From Fodinicola acaciae (GTDB lineage: Bacteria; Actinomycetota; Actinomycetes; Mycobacteriales; HKI-0501), in NCBI RefSeq assembly GCF_010993745.1, contig NZ_WOTN01000003.1:806001-870000 (forward strand): 64,000 nt of DNA, written 5' to 3'. How positions within the stretch are numbered: the first letter of the stretch is position 1; every line of letters begins with the position of its first letter. Both the position numbers and the translations under genes were made by a program. Shown here in pieces: positions 35,564 to 45,150 of this stretch. The notes below the pieces were generated by a model. The model did no database searches and was not told the DNA's origin. It saw only the letters and a list, made by a program, of their open reading frames with translations.

Positions 35564-38431
35564 ATGGCCATCCGGACCGGGACGGGTGCGTTCGTCGGCC
35601 GGCGCGAGCAACTGGCCGCCGGCACCGCGCTGCTGGACGACGTCCGCGCCGGCGCCGGCGCGGCGATGCTGCTGGTCGCCGGCGAGGCGGGCATTGGCAA
35701 GACGCGGCTGCTGGCCGAGATCCGCGAGTACGCCAGCGGCACCGGCACGCGCGTGTTGACCGGCGGTTGTCCACCGGCCAGCGACTACCACGTGCCGTAC
35801 GCGCCGCTGGTGGAGGCCTTCCAGCGCCTGCCGTCCAGCGCGGCGATCGACCAGGCGCTGGCGGTGATGATCGGTACGGGCCGGGACAACCCGTCGCTGC
35901 GTGTCGACCCGGCCGCTCGGCAGCAGCTGTTCCACCTGGTCACGCGTACGCTCGGCGGGCTCACCGCGATGACACCGGTGCTGCTGGCCGTCGAGGACCT
36001 GCACTGGGCCGACCGGTCCACCCTCGGCCTGCTCGCGTTCGCCGCGACCCAGCTGCGCGACCGGCCGCTGCTGATCGCCGGCAGCTATCGCGACGACGAG
36101 CTGGAGCCGGCTCATCCGACCCGCCGGCTGCTGGCCGAGCTGTCCTGCCGTGAGCGGTGTACGACGATCACGCTGCCGCCGCTGGACCGCCAGGACACCG
36201 CCGCGCAGCTCGCCGGCCTGCTGCCGGCACCGGTCGACCAGCGGCTGGTGACCGCGGTTTTCGCGCGCTCAGGCGGAAATCCGTTCCTGACCGAGGTGCT
36301 CGCGCCACTTGGTGGCGGCGGACCGCTGCCGGTGGCCGTGCACGACCTGATCCTGCGTACGGCCAACGACCTGCCGTCGGACAGCCGCGCCGTGCTGCGC
36401 ACCGCCGCGGTCGCCGGTGCGCAGGTCAGCCACGATCTCCTGGCTGCGCTGCACAAAGACGACGACCAGTTGACGACCGCGTTGCGAGCGGCCATCGATC
36501 GCCATCTGCTGGTGCCGGACGCCAACGGATACCGGTTCCGGCACGCGCTCATCGCCGAGGCCCTCTACGCCGACCTGCTGCCGGCCGAGCGGCGCCGTAC
36601 GCACGCGCAGGCGGCCACCCTGCTGACCGCGCATCCGTCCTGGGGTGAAGTGTCGACGGCGGTGCGGGTGGCGCACCACTGGCGTGCCGCCGGCCGGCTG
36701 CCGGAGGCGTTGGCGGCCGAGATACGTGCCGGCCAGGCGGCCGCCGCCGTGCACGCTCATCAGGAGGCCCTGGAGAGCCTGGAACGCGCCATCGAGCACT
36801 GGCCGGCGGTCCGTGACGCCGAGCGGGTCGCCGGCATGGATCGCGCGACGCTGCTGAGCGGCGCGGCCGACCTGGCCGATCTGGTCGGTGACGGCGTACG
36901 CGCGATCGAGCTGATGCGCCAGGCGACCGACGCGGTCGACGCGGCGCGAGAGCCGAAGCGTGCGGCCCGGCTTTTCGCGTTGCTGGCCGAGCACGAGCTT
37001 TGCGAGAGCCACGACGACGAGGCGCAGGCCGCGCTCGACCGTGCTGGTGAGCTGCTGGCCGGCACGGAGGCGGACGGCGACTCCGCGTACGTGCTGTCGG
37101 CGACCGCTTGGGCCGCGCTGCGCCGGGAGCTGGCGGAGCCGGCGGTCACGTACGGCGCCCAGGCCGTCGACCTTGGCCGGCTGACCGGCGACCTCACCGC
37201 TGAGGCGGTCGGTCACATGGCGCTCGGATTTGGCCTGGCCGAGCGCGGTCGGCTGGACGACGGCATCGCCGAGCTGCGCGCGTCTGTCGCGCTGCTCGAC
37301 GGCCGGACCGACGTCGAGGCGCGCTGGCCGGCGTACTTGTATCTGGCCGCGGCGTTGCGCACCGCCAACCAGCTCGACGAGGCGATCGCCGTGGCCGCCG
37401 ACGGTCACACGCGGGCGCGGCTTTGTGGACTGGAGCAGGCGTACGGCTCGCGGTTGCTCGACGAAGCTGCGCGCGCCGAGCTGCTGAGCGGCCGATTCGA
37501 CCGCGCCGCTGAACGGGTCGAGGCAGCGTACGCCTGCGGGCCGACGCCGTATGTCGCACGCGCGCTGGACCTGACGTTTGCCGAGCTCGCCTTGCTGCGC
37601 GGCGACCTCGCGGCCGGTCGTGAGGCGCTGGCGCGGGTGGACGTGGACGGCTGTCTGTCGTCGCGGCGGCCGGCGAAGATCCACCGGATGCTCACGGTGC
37701 GCGTCGACTATGCGTTGCGAGAACGGCGGTTTGCCGACGTACGCGCGGATCTGGACGCGGCGCTGGCGTTGCTGCCTGCACAGCGGCTCGGTCAGTTGCT
37801 GGCCTCCGGCGTACGCGCCGAGGCCGAGCTGGCGGCGGCGGCGCGGGCCATGCGTGACGCGCCGGCCGAGGCCGAGGCCGCGCGGCGGATCGAGGACCTG
37901 CTGGCGCACGTGCCGGACCTGCTCGACGAACCTGAGCAGGCGGCGTTCGCGGCCGTGTGCCGCGCCGAGGCCGGCCGGCCCGGTTGGCCGGCGGCGGTGG
38001 CTGGCTGGCGCGCGCTGGCACGGCCTTGGCAGGTCGCGTACGCGACGTGGCGGCTCGCCGAGGCGACGATCTCCGGCGACCGCGACGAGGCCGCGCGGCT
38101 GCTCCGGCAGGCTCACCGGCAGGCGGAGACACTCGGTGCCGGACCGCTGGTCGGCGACATCCGGTCGACGGCACAGCTGCACCGCGTCCCGCTCGGCGAA
38201 CCGTCCGCCGAACCGGCTGTACCGCGCGCGCGTACCGACCTGACCGTCCGCGAACTGGAGGCCCTGCGCCACCTGGCCGTCGGCCGGTCCAACCGCGAGA
38301 TCGCGCACGCGCTGTTCATCAGCCCGAAGACAGCGAGCGTGCACGTCACCAACATCCTGCGCAAACTCAACGTCGACCGCCGCGCCAAGGCCGCCCAGGC
38401 CGCCCGCCTACTCGGCCTCATCGACCCCTAG
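35564..38431 (+). CDS. Large LuxR-type (LAL/MalT-like) ATPase regulator
   Basis: The 955-residue protein has an N-terminal AAA/NACHT-like domain with Walker A GEAGIGKTR near residue 40 and Walker B LLAVEDLHWAD near 145, a long helical TPR-like middle (about 350-870), and a C-terminal LuxR HTH (LTVRELEALRHLAVGRSNREIAHALFISPKTASVHVTNILRKL). Such LAL regulators respond to small ligands. ATG 35564 is chosen over ATG 35558 because GGAGGA then has a 7-base spacing. No obvious target operon is adjacent. Confidence 0.92.
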   Translation: MAIRTGTGAFVGRREQLAAGTALLDDVRAGAGAAMLLVAGEAGIGKTRLLAEIREYASGTGTRVLTGGCPPASDYHVPYAPLVEAFQRLPSSAAIDQALAVMIGTGRDNPSLRVDPAARQQLFHLVTRTLGGLTAMTPVLLAVEDLHWADRSTLGLLAFAATQLRDRPLLIAGSYRDDELEPAHPTRRLLAELSCRERCTTITLPPLDRQDTAAQLAGLLPAPVDQRLVTAVFARSGGNPFLTEVLAPLGGGGPLPVAVHDLILRTANDLPSDSRAVLRTAAVAGAQVSHDLLAALHKDDDQLTTALRAAIDRHLLVPDANGYRFRHALIAEALYADLLPAERRRTHAQAATLLTAHPSWGEVSTAVRVAHHWRAAGRLPEALAAEIRAGQAAAAVHAHQEALESLERAIEHWPAVRDAERVAGMDRATLLSGAADLADLVGDGVRAIELMRQATDAVDAAREPKRAARLFALLAEHELCESHDDEAQAALDRAGELLAGTEADGDSAYVLSATAWAALRRELAEPAVTYGAQAVDLGRLTGDLTAEAVGHMALGFGLAERGRLDDGIAELRASVALLDGRTDVEARWPAYLYLAAALRTANQLDEAIAVAADGHTRARLCGLEQAYGSRLLDEAARAELLSGRFDRAAERVEAAYACGPTPYVARALDLTFAELALLRGDLAAGREALARVDVDGCLSSRRPAKIHRMLTVRVDYALRERRFADVRADLDAALALLPAQRLGQLLASGVRAEAELAAAARAMRDAPAEAEAARRIEDLLAHVPDLLDEPEQAAFAAVCRAEAGRPGWPAAVAGWRALARPWQVAYATWRLAEATISGDRDEAARLLRQAHRQAETLGAGPLVGDIRSTAQLHRVPLGEPSAEPAVPRARTDLTVRELEALRHLAVGRSNREIAHALFISPKTASVHVTNILRKLNVDRRAKAAQAARLLGLIDP

Positions 38432-38440
38432 CCACCCGAC

Positions 38441-38814
38441 TTACCTGCTACGGCGCGAAACTGTCGTACCCCTCTGTCAATCTGGGCCCCCACCCAAAAC
38501 GGGCGGGGGGTGGGTTCGCGTGGTTACTTACCTAAGTTCAAAATTGATCTTGAGATTCCGCCTCATGCGGCTCAGTGGTCACAATGATCACACGGGTCAC
38601 ACTGCGTGATGCACGCATGGGGGCCTTGCCTGCACTGGACGCACGCAAGGGGGCCTTGCGTGCATCCGACAACCAGACAAAGGCCGCATTTAGCGCTCCA
38701 CTCGCAACCGCGACCAAGATCAATTTCGCATTACCCAGGTAACCTCTCAGACCCACCCCCCACCCGACCACTGGGTGGGGGCAATTTTTCGGGGAGGGTA
38801 TGACAGTTTCGGCG
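38441..38814. repeat. Full-length intergenic repeat element (copy E), core flipped
   Basis: About 374 bp between convergent genes. Type-1 arm on the left (TCAATCTGGGCCCCC, GGGTTCGCGTGG, TTCAAAATTGATCTTGA), type-2 arm on the right (GACCAAGATCAATTTCGC, CTCTCAGACCC, GGGGGCAATTTTTCGGGG). The core landmark reads GGCCGCATTTAGCGCTCCA on the right, the reverse of copies B and C, so the core is inverted relative to the arms. Core palindromes lie at about 38611-38670. Confidence 0.88.
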
Positions 38815-38832
38815 ACCCCTTGGCGTGTCGAG

Positions 38833-39645
38833 CTAGCCTTCGACGGGTTCGGCGGTCGGGTCGGCGCCGGACGGTAATTCGGTGTCCAGTGACGCGGCTA
38901 GTTCCAGCTCGGAGTCGACGATCACCTTCACCGCCTCCTCGACCGAGTCGGTCAGCGTGATCAGGTCGAGGTCGGTGCGGTTGATCTTCGCGCCGGACAG
39001 CATCGGGCCGCGCAGCCAGTCGACCAGGCCCTTCCAGTACGCGGTGTCCATGAGAACGACCGGGAAGCGCGTCACCTTGCGGGTCTGCACCAGTGTCAGC
39101 GCCTCGAAAAGCTCGTCCATCGTGCCGAAACCGCCCGGCAACACACAGAAAGCCTGCGAGTACTTGACGAACATCGTCTTGCGCGCGAAGAAATACCGGA
39201 AGTTGATCCCGATGTCGACGTACTCGTTGAGGTGCTGCTCGAACGGCAGCTCGATGCCGAGGCCGACCGACGTGCCGCCGGCCTCGACGGCACCGCGGTT
39301 GGCGGCCTCCATGATCCCTGGGCCGCCGCCGGTGATCACCGCATAGCCGGCCTCGGCCAGCGCTCCGCCGAGCCGCCGCGCCATCGCGTAGTCGGGGTGG
39401 TCGGCCTTGGTACGCGCCGAGCCGAAGACGGCGACCGCACTGCCGAGCTCGGCGAGCGCGCCGAAGCCCTCGACGAACTCCGACTGGATCCGCAGCACGC
39501 GCCACGGGTCGGTGTGCACCCAGTCGCTGGGACCCCGGCTGTCCAGCAGCCGCTGGTCGGTCGTACTGGCCGAGATGTGATGCCGGCGCAGCGTGACCGG
39601 ACCGCGCTGCCGCAAGTCACGCCGTACGCCGTTTTCCTCGTTCAT
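38833..39645 (-). CDS. LOG family (TIGR00730) nucleotide phosphoribohydrolase
   Basis: The 270-residue protein has the LOG motif PGGFGTMDE and GGGPGIMEAANRGA, typical of enzymes that release bases from nucleoside 5'-monophosphates (cytokinin-activating in plants and mycobacteria). The N-terminal 60 residues are a family-variable extension. ATG 39645; longer frames upstream have no homology. Its position next to dapE matches mycobacterial Rv1205/Rv1202. Confidence 0.9.
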   Translation of the reverse strand: MNEENGVRRDLRQRGPVTLRRHHISASTTDQRLLDSRGPSDWVHTDPWRVLRIQSEFVEGFGALAELGSAVAVFGSARTKADHPDYAMARRLGGALAEAGYAVITGGGPGIMEAANRGAVEAGGTSVGLGIELPFEQHLNEYVDIGINFRYFFARKTMFVKYSQAFCVLPGGFGTMDELFEALTLVQTRKVTRFPVVLMDTAYWKGLVDWLRGPMLSGAKINRTDLDLITLTDSVEEAVKVIVDSELELAASLDTELPSGADPTAEPVEG

Positions 39646-39695
39646 GTCCCCACGGTAGACAAGCCCACCCAACGGCCGCCGACCAGCAGGCGACG

Positions 39696-40754
39696 TCAGC
39701 CGGCCAGGAAGCGTACGAGCGCCTCCGCGGAGGCGGTGATGAGCGGCATCCGGCAGTACTCGTCGCGCTTGTGCGCCATGTTCGGGTCGCCGGGTCCGAA
39801 GTTGACCGCCGGGATGCCGAGCGTCGCGAACCGGCCGACGTCCGTCCAGCCGTACTTCGCCACCGGCGTGCCGCCGATCGCCGCGACGAACGCCCGCGCC
39901 GCCGGCTCGGACAGGCCCGGCGGCGCCGACGGCGCGGAGTCGGTGATCCGCACGTCGAAGCCGGCGAAGACCTCGCGTACGTGCGCCGCCGCGGCCGCCT
40001 CGTCGCGGTCGGGCGCGAAGCGGTAGTTGACGGTCACCGTGCACTCGTCCGGGATGACGTTGCCGGCGACGCCGCCGGAGATCCACACGGCGTTCAGGCC
40101 CTCGCGATAGACGCAACCGTCGATCGGCACGACGCGCGGCTCGTACGCGGACAGCCGGGTCAGGATCTCGCCGGCCGCGTGGATCGCGTTGGACCCGAGC
40201 CACGACCTGGCCGAGTGCGCGCGAATGCCGCTTGTCGTGACGACCGCGCGCATGGTGCCCTGGCAGCCGCCTTCGATGGCGCCGTTGGTGGGTTCGAGGA
40301 CGACCGCGAGGTCGCAGTCGAGCCAGTCGCGGCGGGTACGCGCGATCCGGCCGAGGCCGTTTCGCTCGGACTCGATCTCCTCGCAGTCATAGCAGACCAG
40401 CGTGAGGTCGTACGCCGGATCCGGCAGCACCGCCGCCGCGTGCAGCATCACCGCGACACCGGACTTCATGTCCGAGGTGCCGCAGCCGTACAGCCGGTCA
40501 CCATCCACTTTGGACGGCAGGTTGCCGGCGACCGGCACGGTGTCGAGATGGCCGGCCAGCAGGATGCGCCGCGGCTTGCCGGTGTCCGTACGCGCCAGCA
40601 CGGCATCGCCGTCGCGCACTACCTCGAAGCGGCCGATCGCACGCAGCGCGGCCTCCACCTCGTCGGCGAGCGCACGCTCGTTGCCGGACACCGACTCGAT
40701 GTCGACGATCGCGCGGGTCAACGCGATGGGGTCGGAACTCAGGTCGAGGGTCAC
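39696..40754 (-). CDS. dapE: Succinyl-diaminopimelate desuccinylase
   Basis: The 352-residue M20 zinc peptidase-family enzyme converts N-succinyl-LL-DAP to LL-DAP in lysine and cell-wall synthesis. Visible motifs: [11 protein letters not shown] (metal His, catalytic Asp), [16 protein letters not shown] (bridging Asp), [15 protein letters not shown] (general base Glu). GTG 40754 fits the family start. It forms a set with dapD (45.2 kb) and dapC (55.5 kb). Confidence 0.94.
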   Translation of the reverse strand: MTLDLSSDPIALTRAIVDIESVSGNERALADEVEAALRAIGRFEVVRDGDAVLARTDTGKPRRILLAGHLDTVPVAGNLPSKVDGDRLYGCGTSDMKSGVAVMLHAAAVLPDPAYDLTLVCYDCEEIESERNGLGRIARTRRDWLDCDLAVVLEPTNGAIEGGCQGTMRAVVTTSGIRAHSARSWLGSNAIHAAGEILTRLSAYEPRVVPIDGCVYREGLNAVWISGGVAGNVIPDECTVTVNYRFAPDRDEAAAAAHVREVFAGFDVRITDSAPSAPPGLSEPAARAFVAAIGGTPVAKYGWTDVGRFATLGIPAVNFGPGDPNMAHKRDEYCRMPLITASAEALVRFLAG

Positions 40755-40808
40755 ACCAGTCGACGTTAGTCGCTCACGATCCTGCACATCCCGACACGCC
40801 GAGGGCTC

Positions 40809-41177
40809 GCCAAAACTGTCGTACCCTCCCCGAAAAATTGCCCCCACCCAGTGGTCGGGTGGGGGGTGGGTCTGAGAGGTTGCATAGGTAATGCGAAGTT
40901 GATCTTGGTCGCGGCGCACCTGGAGCGCTAAATGCCGCCTATGCCCGATTGTCGAATGCAAGCAAGGCCACCTTGCGTGCGTCCAGCGCAAGCAGGGACC
41001 CCATGCGTGCGTAGCGCTCAGTGGGCCAGGTTATCCGCGTGACCAATGTGACGAAAGGGACGCATGATTCAAATTTTTGAACTTATGTAAGTAACCACGC
41101 GAACCCACCCCCCGCCCGTTTTGGGTGGGGGCCCAGATTGGCACAGGGGTACGACAGTTTCGCGCTGTAGCGGGTAA
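40809..41177. repeat. Full-length intergenic repeat element (copy F), whole element reversed
   Basis: About 369 bp. Type-2 arm on the left (AAAACTGTCGTACCC, CGAAAAATTGCCCCC, GGTCTGAGAGGTTGC), inner junction TTGATCTTGGTC, core AGCGCTAAATGCCGCC with palindromes (40957-41011), then the type-1 arm in reverse and GTACGACAGTTTCGCGCTGTAGCGGGTAA. Read from its type-1 end, the core orientation equals copy E and is opposite to B and C. The left outermost end is degraded. Confidence 0.88.
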
Positions 41178-41183
41178 CTGGCG

Positions 41184-41768
41184 CTAGGCCGGTGGGAAGG
41201 CGCAGAATTCGTTTCCCTCCGGGTCGGCCAGGATCGTCCACCACTGCTCGCCGGCGGCGGGGCGCAGGATGGTGGCGCCGAGGCAGGACGGGTCGGTGCC
41301 GGCCGGCAGGTCGATGTCCCAGTGCCAGCGGTTCTTCGCCCGTTTCGGCGCGTCGGACGGGGTGAACGCGAGGCCCCACGGCATCGTCGGCGCGCGTACG
41401 GTCGTGCCGTCGACATCGCCGTCGAGGATCCGCGACCACCAGGCCGCCTGAGCGTACGGATCGCGCGCGTCGACCTCCAACCCCGCGAAGCGCAGCGGTC
41501 CGGCCGACGAGCTCAGCAGAAACTCGTTGCCTTCCGGATCCGGCGGGCCGTCGAGGGCGGTGGAGCCGCGCAGCCTGGCGCGGACGCGGTTGGGGCCGAC
41601 CCGCGGCTCGGGCACGTCGTTGAACCACATCCGCCGCGGCGGCAGGCCGTCGAGCGGCAGCTCCAGGAAACCCTCGTCGGACAACGGAAAACCGAGCGCG
41701 GCACTCCAGTACGAGCCGACCAGCGCGGCGTCGGCCGCGTCCACGACCAGCGCGCGAAACGTGCTCAC
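41184..41768 (-). CDS. Two-domain VOC (glyoxalase-like) family protein
   Basis: The 194-residue protein contains two VOC-type half domains, each ending in a WW-T-LADPEGNEF- or DPEGNEFLL-like motif. It overlaps the next VOC gene as GTGA and is about 30 percent or more similar to it by eye, so the pair arose by tandem duplication. Actinobacterial VOC proteins of this type are often of unknown function; metal binding is possible. Confidence 0.82.
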   Translation of the reverse strand: MSTFRALVVDAADAALVGSYWSAALGFPLSDEGFLELPLDGLPPRRMWFNDVPEPRVGPNRVRARLRGSTALDGPPDPEGNEFLLSSSAGPLRFAGLEVDARDPYAQAAWWSRILDGDVDGTTVRAPTMPWGLAFTPSDAPKRAKNRWHWDIDLPAGTDPSCLGATILRPAAGEQWWTILADPEGNEFCAFPPA

Positions 41769-42448
41769 TCGGTCGTCTCGAAAGCACAGAACTCGTTGCC
41801 CTCCGGGTCGGCCATGATCGTCCACTGGATGTCATCGTCTCGCTCGCGCAGCACGGTGGCGCCGGCGGCGACCAGCTTCGACACGTCCTCGCCAGGCGGC
41901 AGCTCGACGTCCCAGTGCCACCGGTTCTTCACCGTCTTGGGCTCCGGTACGTCTCCGAAAACGAAGTAACGCCAAGGAAAACCGGCCGCACCCTCGACCC
42001 AGGCGAACGTCGGTTTCGAGCCGACGGTGCCGCCGAGCACCTCGGCCCACCAGGCCGCCTGCGCGTGGCCGTCGACGCTGTCCACCACCATCTCGAACAC
42101 CTCGTACGTGTCCGGACGGTGGAAATCGACCGGCGCAAAGGCGCAGAACTCGTTGCCTTCCGGATCGCGCATCACCCACCAGCGATCGTCGGCGGTCGGC
42201 TCGCGATCGATGGTCGCGCCGAGCTCGACCAGCGGCTTCGGGTCGTCGTGCGGCATCCGGAGGTCCAGATGTACGCGGTTCTTCACGGTCTTGGGCTCCG
42301 GCACGTCGTTGACCCACAGCGTGGGGCCGCCGACCAGCGCGACCACGTCCTCGCGGATCGGCTGTCCGAGGACCCGCGACCAGAACCGCGCGGACGCCGG
42401 AGCGTCGATCGCGTCGACGATGTGGTCACGGAACGTCGCGATCGCCAC
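41765..42448 (-). CDS. Two-domain VOC (glyoxalase-like) family protein
   Basis: The 227-residue protein repeats the unit WVNDVPEPKTVKNRVHLDL...WWVMRDPEGNEFCAF and FGDVPEPKTVKNRWHWDVEL...WTIMADPEGNEFCAF. The internal symmetry shows two fused VOC domains. GTG 42448 is the start. It is upstream of and coupled to its paralogue. No substrate can be assigned. Confidence 0.85.
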   Translation of the reverse strand: MAIATFRDHIVDAIDAPASARFWSRVLGQPIREDVVALVGGPTLWVNDVPEPKTVKNRVHLDLRMPHDDPKPLVELGATIDREPTADDRWWVMRDPEGNEFCAFAPVDFHRPDTYEVFEMVVDSVDGHAQAAWWAEVLGGTVGSKPTFAWVEGAAGFPWRYFVFGDVPEPKTVKNRWHWDVELPPGEDVSKLVAAGATVLRERDDDIQWTIMADPEGNEFCAFETTE

Positions 42449-42461
42449 CGGCAGGTCCCCT

Positions 42462-43088
42462 TCAGGTCGAAGTCTCCGGAGCCATCATGGCGCACCGGTA
42501 CGACATCCGGCGCCGCAGCAACCAGTAGCCGACCGCCACCGCCGCGACCGCGACACCGGCGACCGTGAGCACCAGGTTGAGCTGCTGCGTGACCTGTACG
42601 CCGACCAGATAGCCGATCCCCACCAGGCCGGTCGACCAGGCCAGCGCCGAGGGCAGGTTGGCCAGGGTGAACCTCCGCCAGCCGATCAGCCGGCCGGCCA
42701 GCCACGGCGTGAGCATCCGCGCGCTGGCCAGCCACTGTCCACAGGCGACGGACAGCAGCGGCCGGCGCAGTAGGCAGTCCTCGACGCGTACGAACAGGCC
42801 GCCAGGCAACCGGTCGAGCCACCGCGGCCGTACGTGCCGGCGCATCCGGCCGCGCAGATAGCCGACCTGCGGCCCGAGCACGGCACCGACCGCGGCCGCC
42901 GGCATCGCGGCCCACAGCGGCACCAGACCGGCGTGCGCGGCGAATCCGAGCGCGAACAGGACCGTCGTACCAGGCAGGAAGAAGCCGATGGCCAGCCCCG
43001 ACTCGGGGATCAGCAGCAGCGCGGCGACCAGCAGCACCAGCGGTCCCGGCAGTCCGGCCAGGAAGGCGGTCACCGCGGCCTGCGGCAC
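42462..43088 (-). CDS. DedA/SNARE-associated family membrane protein
   Basis: The 208-residue protein has about five hydrophobic segments and DedA-like motifs: IPESGLAIGFFLPGTTVLFALG and GQWLASARMLTPWLAGRLIGWRRFTLANLPSALAWS. DedA proteins act in undecaprenyl-phosphate or phospholipid flipping. GTG 43088 overlaps the methyltransferase gene by 19 bases, so the two are co-expressed. Confidence 0.85.
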   Translation of the reverse strand: MPQAAVTAFLAGLPGPLVLLVAALLLIPESGLAIGFFLPGTTVLFALGFAAHAGLVPLWAAMPAAAVGAVLGPQVGYLRGRMRRHVRPRWLDRLPGGLFVRVEDCLLRRPLLSVACGQWLASARMLTPWLAGRLIGWRRFTLANLPSALAWSTGLVGIGYLVGVQVTQQLNLVLTVAGVAVAAVAVGYWLLRRRMSYRCAMMAPETST

Positions 43089-43663
43089 ACGTAGTTGAGC
43101 GCCGGCGGGATGTTACGCCACACCGTGCTGGTCACCATGACCTCGTCGAACGTACGGTGCAGCCGGCGCCGGAAGCGACGGCCACGCGGCGCGACGACGC
43201 CGGTCAGGTACGCGATCGTGCTGAACGCTCCACCAGGTGCCAGCGCGCCGGCGATCTCCTGGAGGATCTTGTCCTGCAAAGCCGGCGCGAACAGTGTCCA
43301 CGGCAGCGCCGAGACCACCGCGTCGACCGGCCCGGCACCCGCGTCGGCCAGCAGTTTACGCAGGTCGGCGGCGTCCCCTTCGATGACTTCCAGATCCGGC
43401 TTGGCGGCCCGCAGATGGTCGACCAGCTCGGTGTCGATCTCCACGGCCAGGTGCCGGCCGCGGCCGGCCATCCGGTCGGCGATCGCCTCGCTGACCGCAC
43501 CGGTGCCCGGTCCGAGCTCGACCACGACGGGGTCCGCGGAGCGCGGTACGACCTGGGCGAGCACCTCGGAAGCGGCCGGCGAGGTGGCCAGGAACGTCCC
43601 CATCGTGGCCGGCGAACGGAGTGCGGCGGCGGCGAAAACCCGAAAATCGGACGTCGTCGGCAC
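43070..43663 (-). CDS. Class I SAM-dependent methyltransferase (phospholipid/rRNA dimethylase-like)
   Basis: The 197-residue protein has the SAM-binding motif VVELGPGTGAVSEAI, an acidic loop VEIDTELV, VIEGDAADL and a catalytic-like VDAVVSALPWTLF. It resembles phosphatidylethanolamine N-methyltransferase or KsgA-like enzymes. GTG 43663 has AAGGAGA upstream. Coupling to a DedA protein hints at a membrane-lipid role; that is inference. Confidence 0.85.
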   Translation of the reverse strand: MPTTSDFRVFAAAALRSPATMGTFLATSPAASEVLAQVVPRSADPVVVELGPGTGAVSEAIADRMAGRGRHLAVEIDTELVDHLRAAKPDLEVIEGDAADLRKLLADAGAGPVDAVVSALPWTLFAPALQDKILQEIAGALAPGGAFSTIAYLTGVVAPRGRRFRRRLHRTFDEVMVTSTVWRNIPPALNYVCRRPR

Positions 43664-43853
43664 TATGTCTCTCCTTAGAGTAAATCGGCTGTGGTCTCTA
43701 CGCTGCCAAGTCAACGGAGTACCCGCCACCATGACGGCCCACCGGAATCCGGGGGGATATCACCACGGACAGAGGTAGGGATATCCCGACGTAACGCGAT
43801 CCGGGCCGCGGTCCAAGAGCGTGCGTAAGGAGGCAGGAGGAAGGGGAACGACC

Positions 43854-44438
43854 TTGAGTCAGCCATCCGAGGGGGACGTGGCCGGAATCGGCACCGACCC
43901 GGGCGCGTTCGAGATCTTCTACCGCGCGCACGTCGAGACGATCCAGCGGTTCGTCGCGCGCCGCGTCGAGGATCCCTACCTCGCCGCGGACCTCACCGCG
44001 GAGGTGTTCCTGGCCGCGATCGACTCGGCGCACACCTATCGCGCGAGCCGCGGCCGGCCGGTCGGATGGCTCTACGGCGTGGCCCGCAACGTCATGGCCG
44101 CCGAACGACGCCGGTCGGCCCGCGAGCTGCGGGCCGGCAACCGGGTCGCCGGCCGGGCCTTGGTCGACGCCGACGACCTCGTACGGCTGGAGGAGCGCAT
44201 CGACGCCGAAGCGCGCTCCCGGTCGCTCTATCGCGCGATGGACGAGCTGTCCGACAGCGAACGCGCGGTGCTCGAGCTCGTCGCACTGGACGGCCTGTCC
44301 GTACGCGAAGGCGCCAAAGCACTCGGCATCAGACCGGTGACCGCGCGCGTACGACTACATCGCGCCCGCCAGAAGCTCAAGGACCAGCTGTCCCCCTCGA
44401 CCGGCCAACTCACCCCGATGCCGGAGGCAACGTCATGA
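43854..44438 (+). CDS. ECF sigma factor
   Basis: The 194-residue sigma-70 family protein has region 2 ([55 protein letters not shown]) and region 4 ([45 protein letters not shown]). TTG 43854 is favoured by AGGAGGAAGGG nine bases upstream; GTG 43821 precedes that site. It is coupled by ATGA to a membrane protein that could be its partner. GGGATATCCC at 43778-43787 upstream is an operator candidate. Confidence 0.9.
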   Translation: MSQPSEGDVAGIGTDPGAFEIFYRAHVETIQRFVARRVEDPYLAADLTAEVFLAAIDSAHTYRASRGRPVGWLYGVARNVMAAERRRSARELRAGNRVAGRALVDADDLVRLEERIDAEARSRSLYRAMDELSDSERAVLELVALDGLSVREGAKALGIRPVTARVRLHRARQKLKDQLSPSTGQLTPMPEATS

Positions 44439-45070
44439 CGTACGAGGACCGACTCCTCACCCAACTCAAGCAGGTCGTCACCGAGAACGCCGCACAACCA
44501 CCCACGCGCGCGCGGCGCCTCGGCTGGAAGCCGCGGCTGGTCGTCGGCGGCGTGGCCGCCGCGCTGGTCGCCGGCGGCGCGGTGATCGCCGTCGAAACCA
44601 CCACCCCGCCGGCTTTCGCCGTCACCAAGCAGCCCAACGGGATCATCTCGGTCACCATAAACCGGCTGGAGGACGCCGACGGCCTGGCCCGGCAGCTCAC
44701 CGGCGCTGGCATACCGACCGTCGCGAAATTCCTGCCAGAAGGCAAGAAATGCGCCGACGGCTGGTACCAGCGCGCGACCGACGTACGGGTGAGTGGCGAC
44801 CGTATGTCGCTCTCCGGCGAGAGCATGACGTTCACGATGCGGAAAGGTCAGCTCAAGCCGGGTCAGACGCTGATCATCTCGACCCAGTACGCGACGGTCG
44901 ACGGTCCGGACGGCAAGCCGACCAAAGTCCACAGCCTCGGCCTGGATTACGCCCAAGGCCCGATCGGCAGCTGCCGGATCGTCGCCGCAGCGCCCTTCAA
45001 GCCGGCCGGCGGCACCGGTGGCGCCGGTGGCGGCCCGTACGCCTCCGCCGAGCCCCTCCCCACCAAGTAA
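44435..45070 (+). CDS. Membrane-anchored partner protein of the ECF sigma factor
   Basis: The 211-residue protein has a short cytoplasmic N-terminus, one membrane helix (about 35-55) and an external domain with two Cys residues and a Gly-rich C-terminus. It overlaps the sigma gene by ATGA. This layout is common for proteins encoded with ECF sigma factors in actinomycetes, some of which act as anti-sigma factors, but no ZAS motif is visible, so the regulatory role is inferred from position. Confidence 0.7.
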   Translation: MTYEDRLLTQLKQVVTENAAQPPTRARRLGWKPRLVVGGVAAALVAGGAVIAVETTTPPAFAVTKQPNGIISVTINRLEDADGLARQLTGAGIPTVAKFLPEGKKCADGWYQRATDVRVSGDRMSLSGESMTFTMRKGQLKPGQTLIISTQYATVDGPDGKPTKVHSLGLDYAQGPIGSCRIVAAAPFKPAGGTGGAGGGPYASAEPLPTK

Positions 45071-45077
45071 CGCCAAC

Positions 45078-45130
45078 GGTCGCATGGCCCCCATGCGTGC
45101 ACTGGACGCACGCATGGGGGCCATGCGACC
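45078..45130. repeat. Solo nested palindrome (23-bp perfect arms)
   Basis: Arms 45078-45100 and 45108-45130 are perfect complements around ACTGGAC. Each arm is itself a palindrome (GCATGG-CCC-CCATGC and complement), giving a cruciform within a cruciform. The same unit forms the core of the full repeat elements. It lies 8 bases after a stop and 20 bases before dapD, so it may act as a terminator or as a repeat unit. Confidence 0.85.
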
Positions 45131-45150
45131 CATCCAATACGCTCACAGGC

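Noticed and set aside
27812-41177. Reading the C/G hairpin repeats as a CRISPR array
   Set aside because: The copies are kilobases apart in separate intergenic spaces, lack regular spacers, and no cas genes are present.
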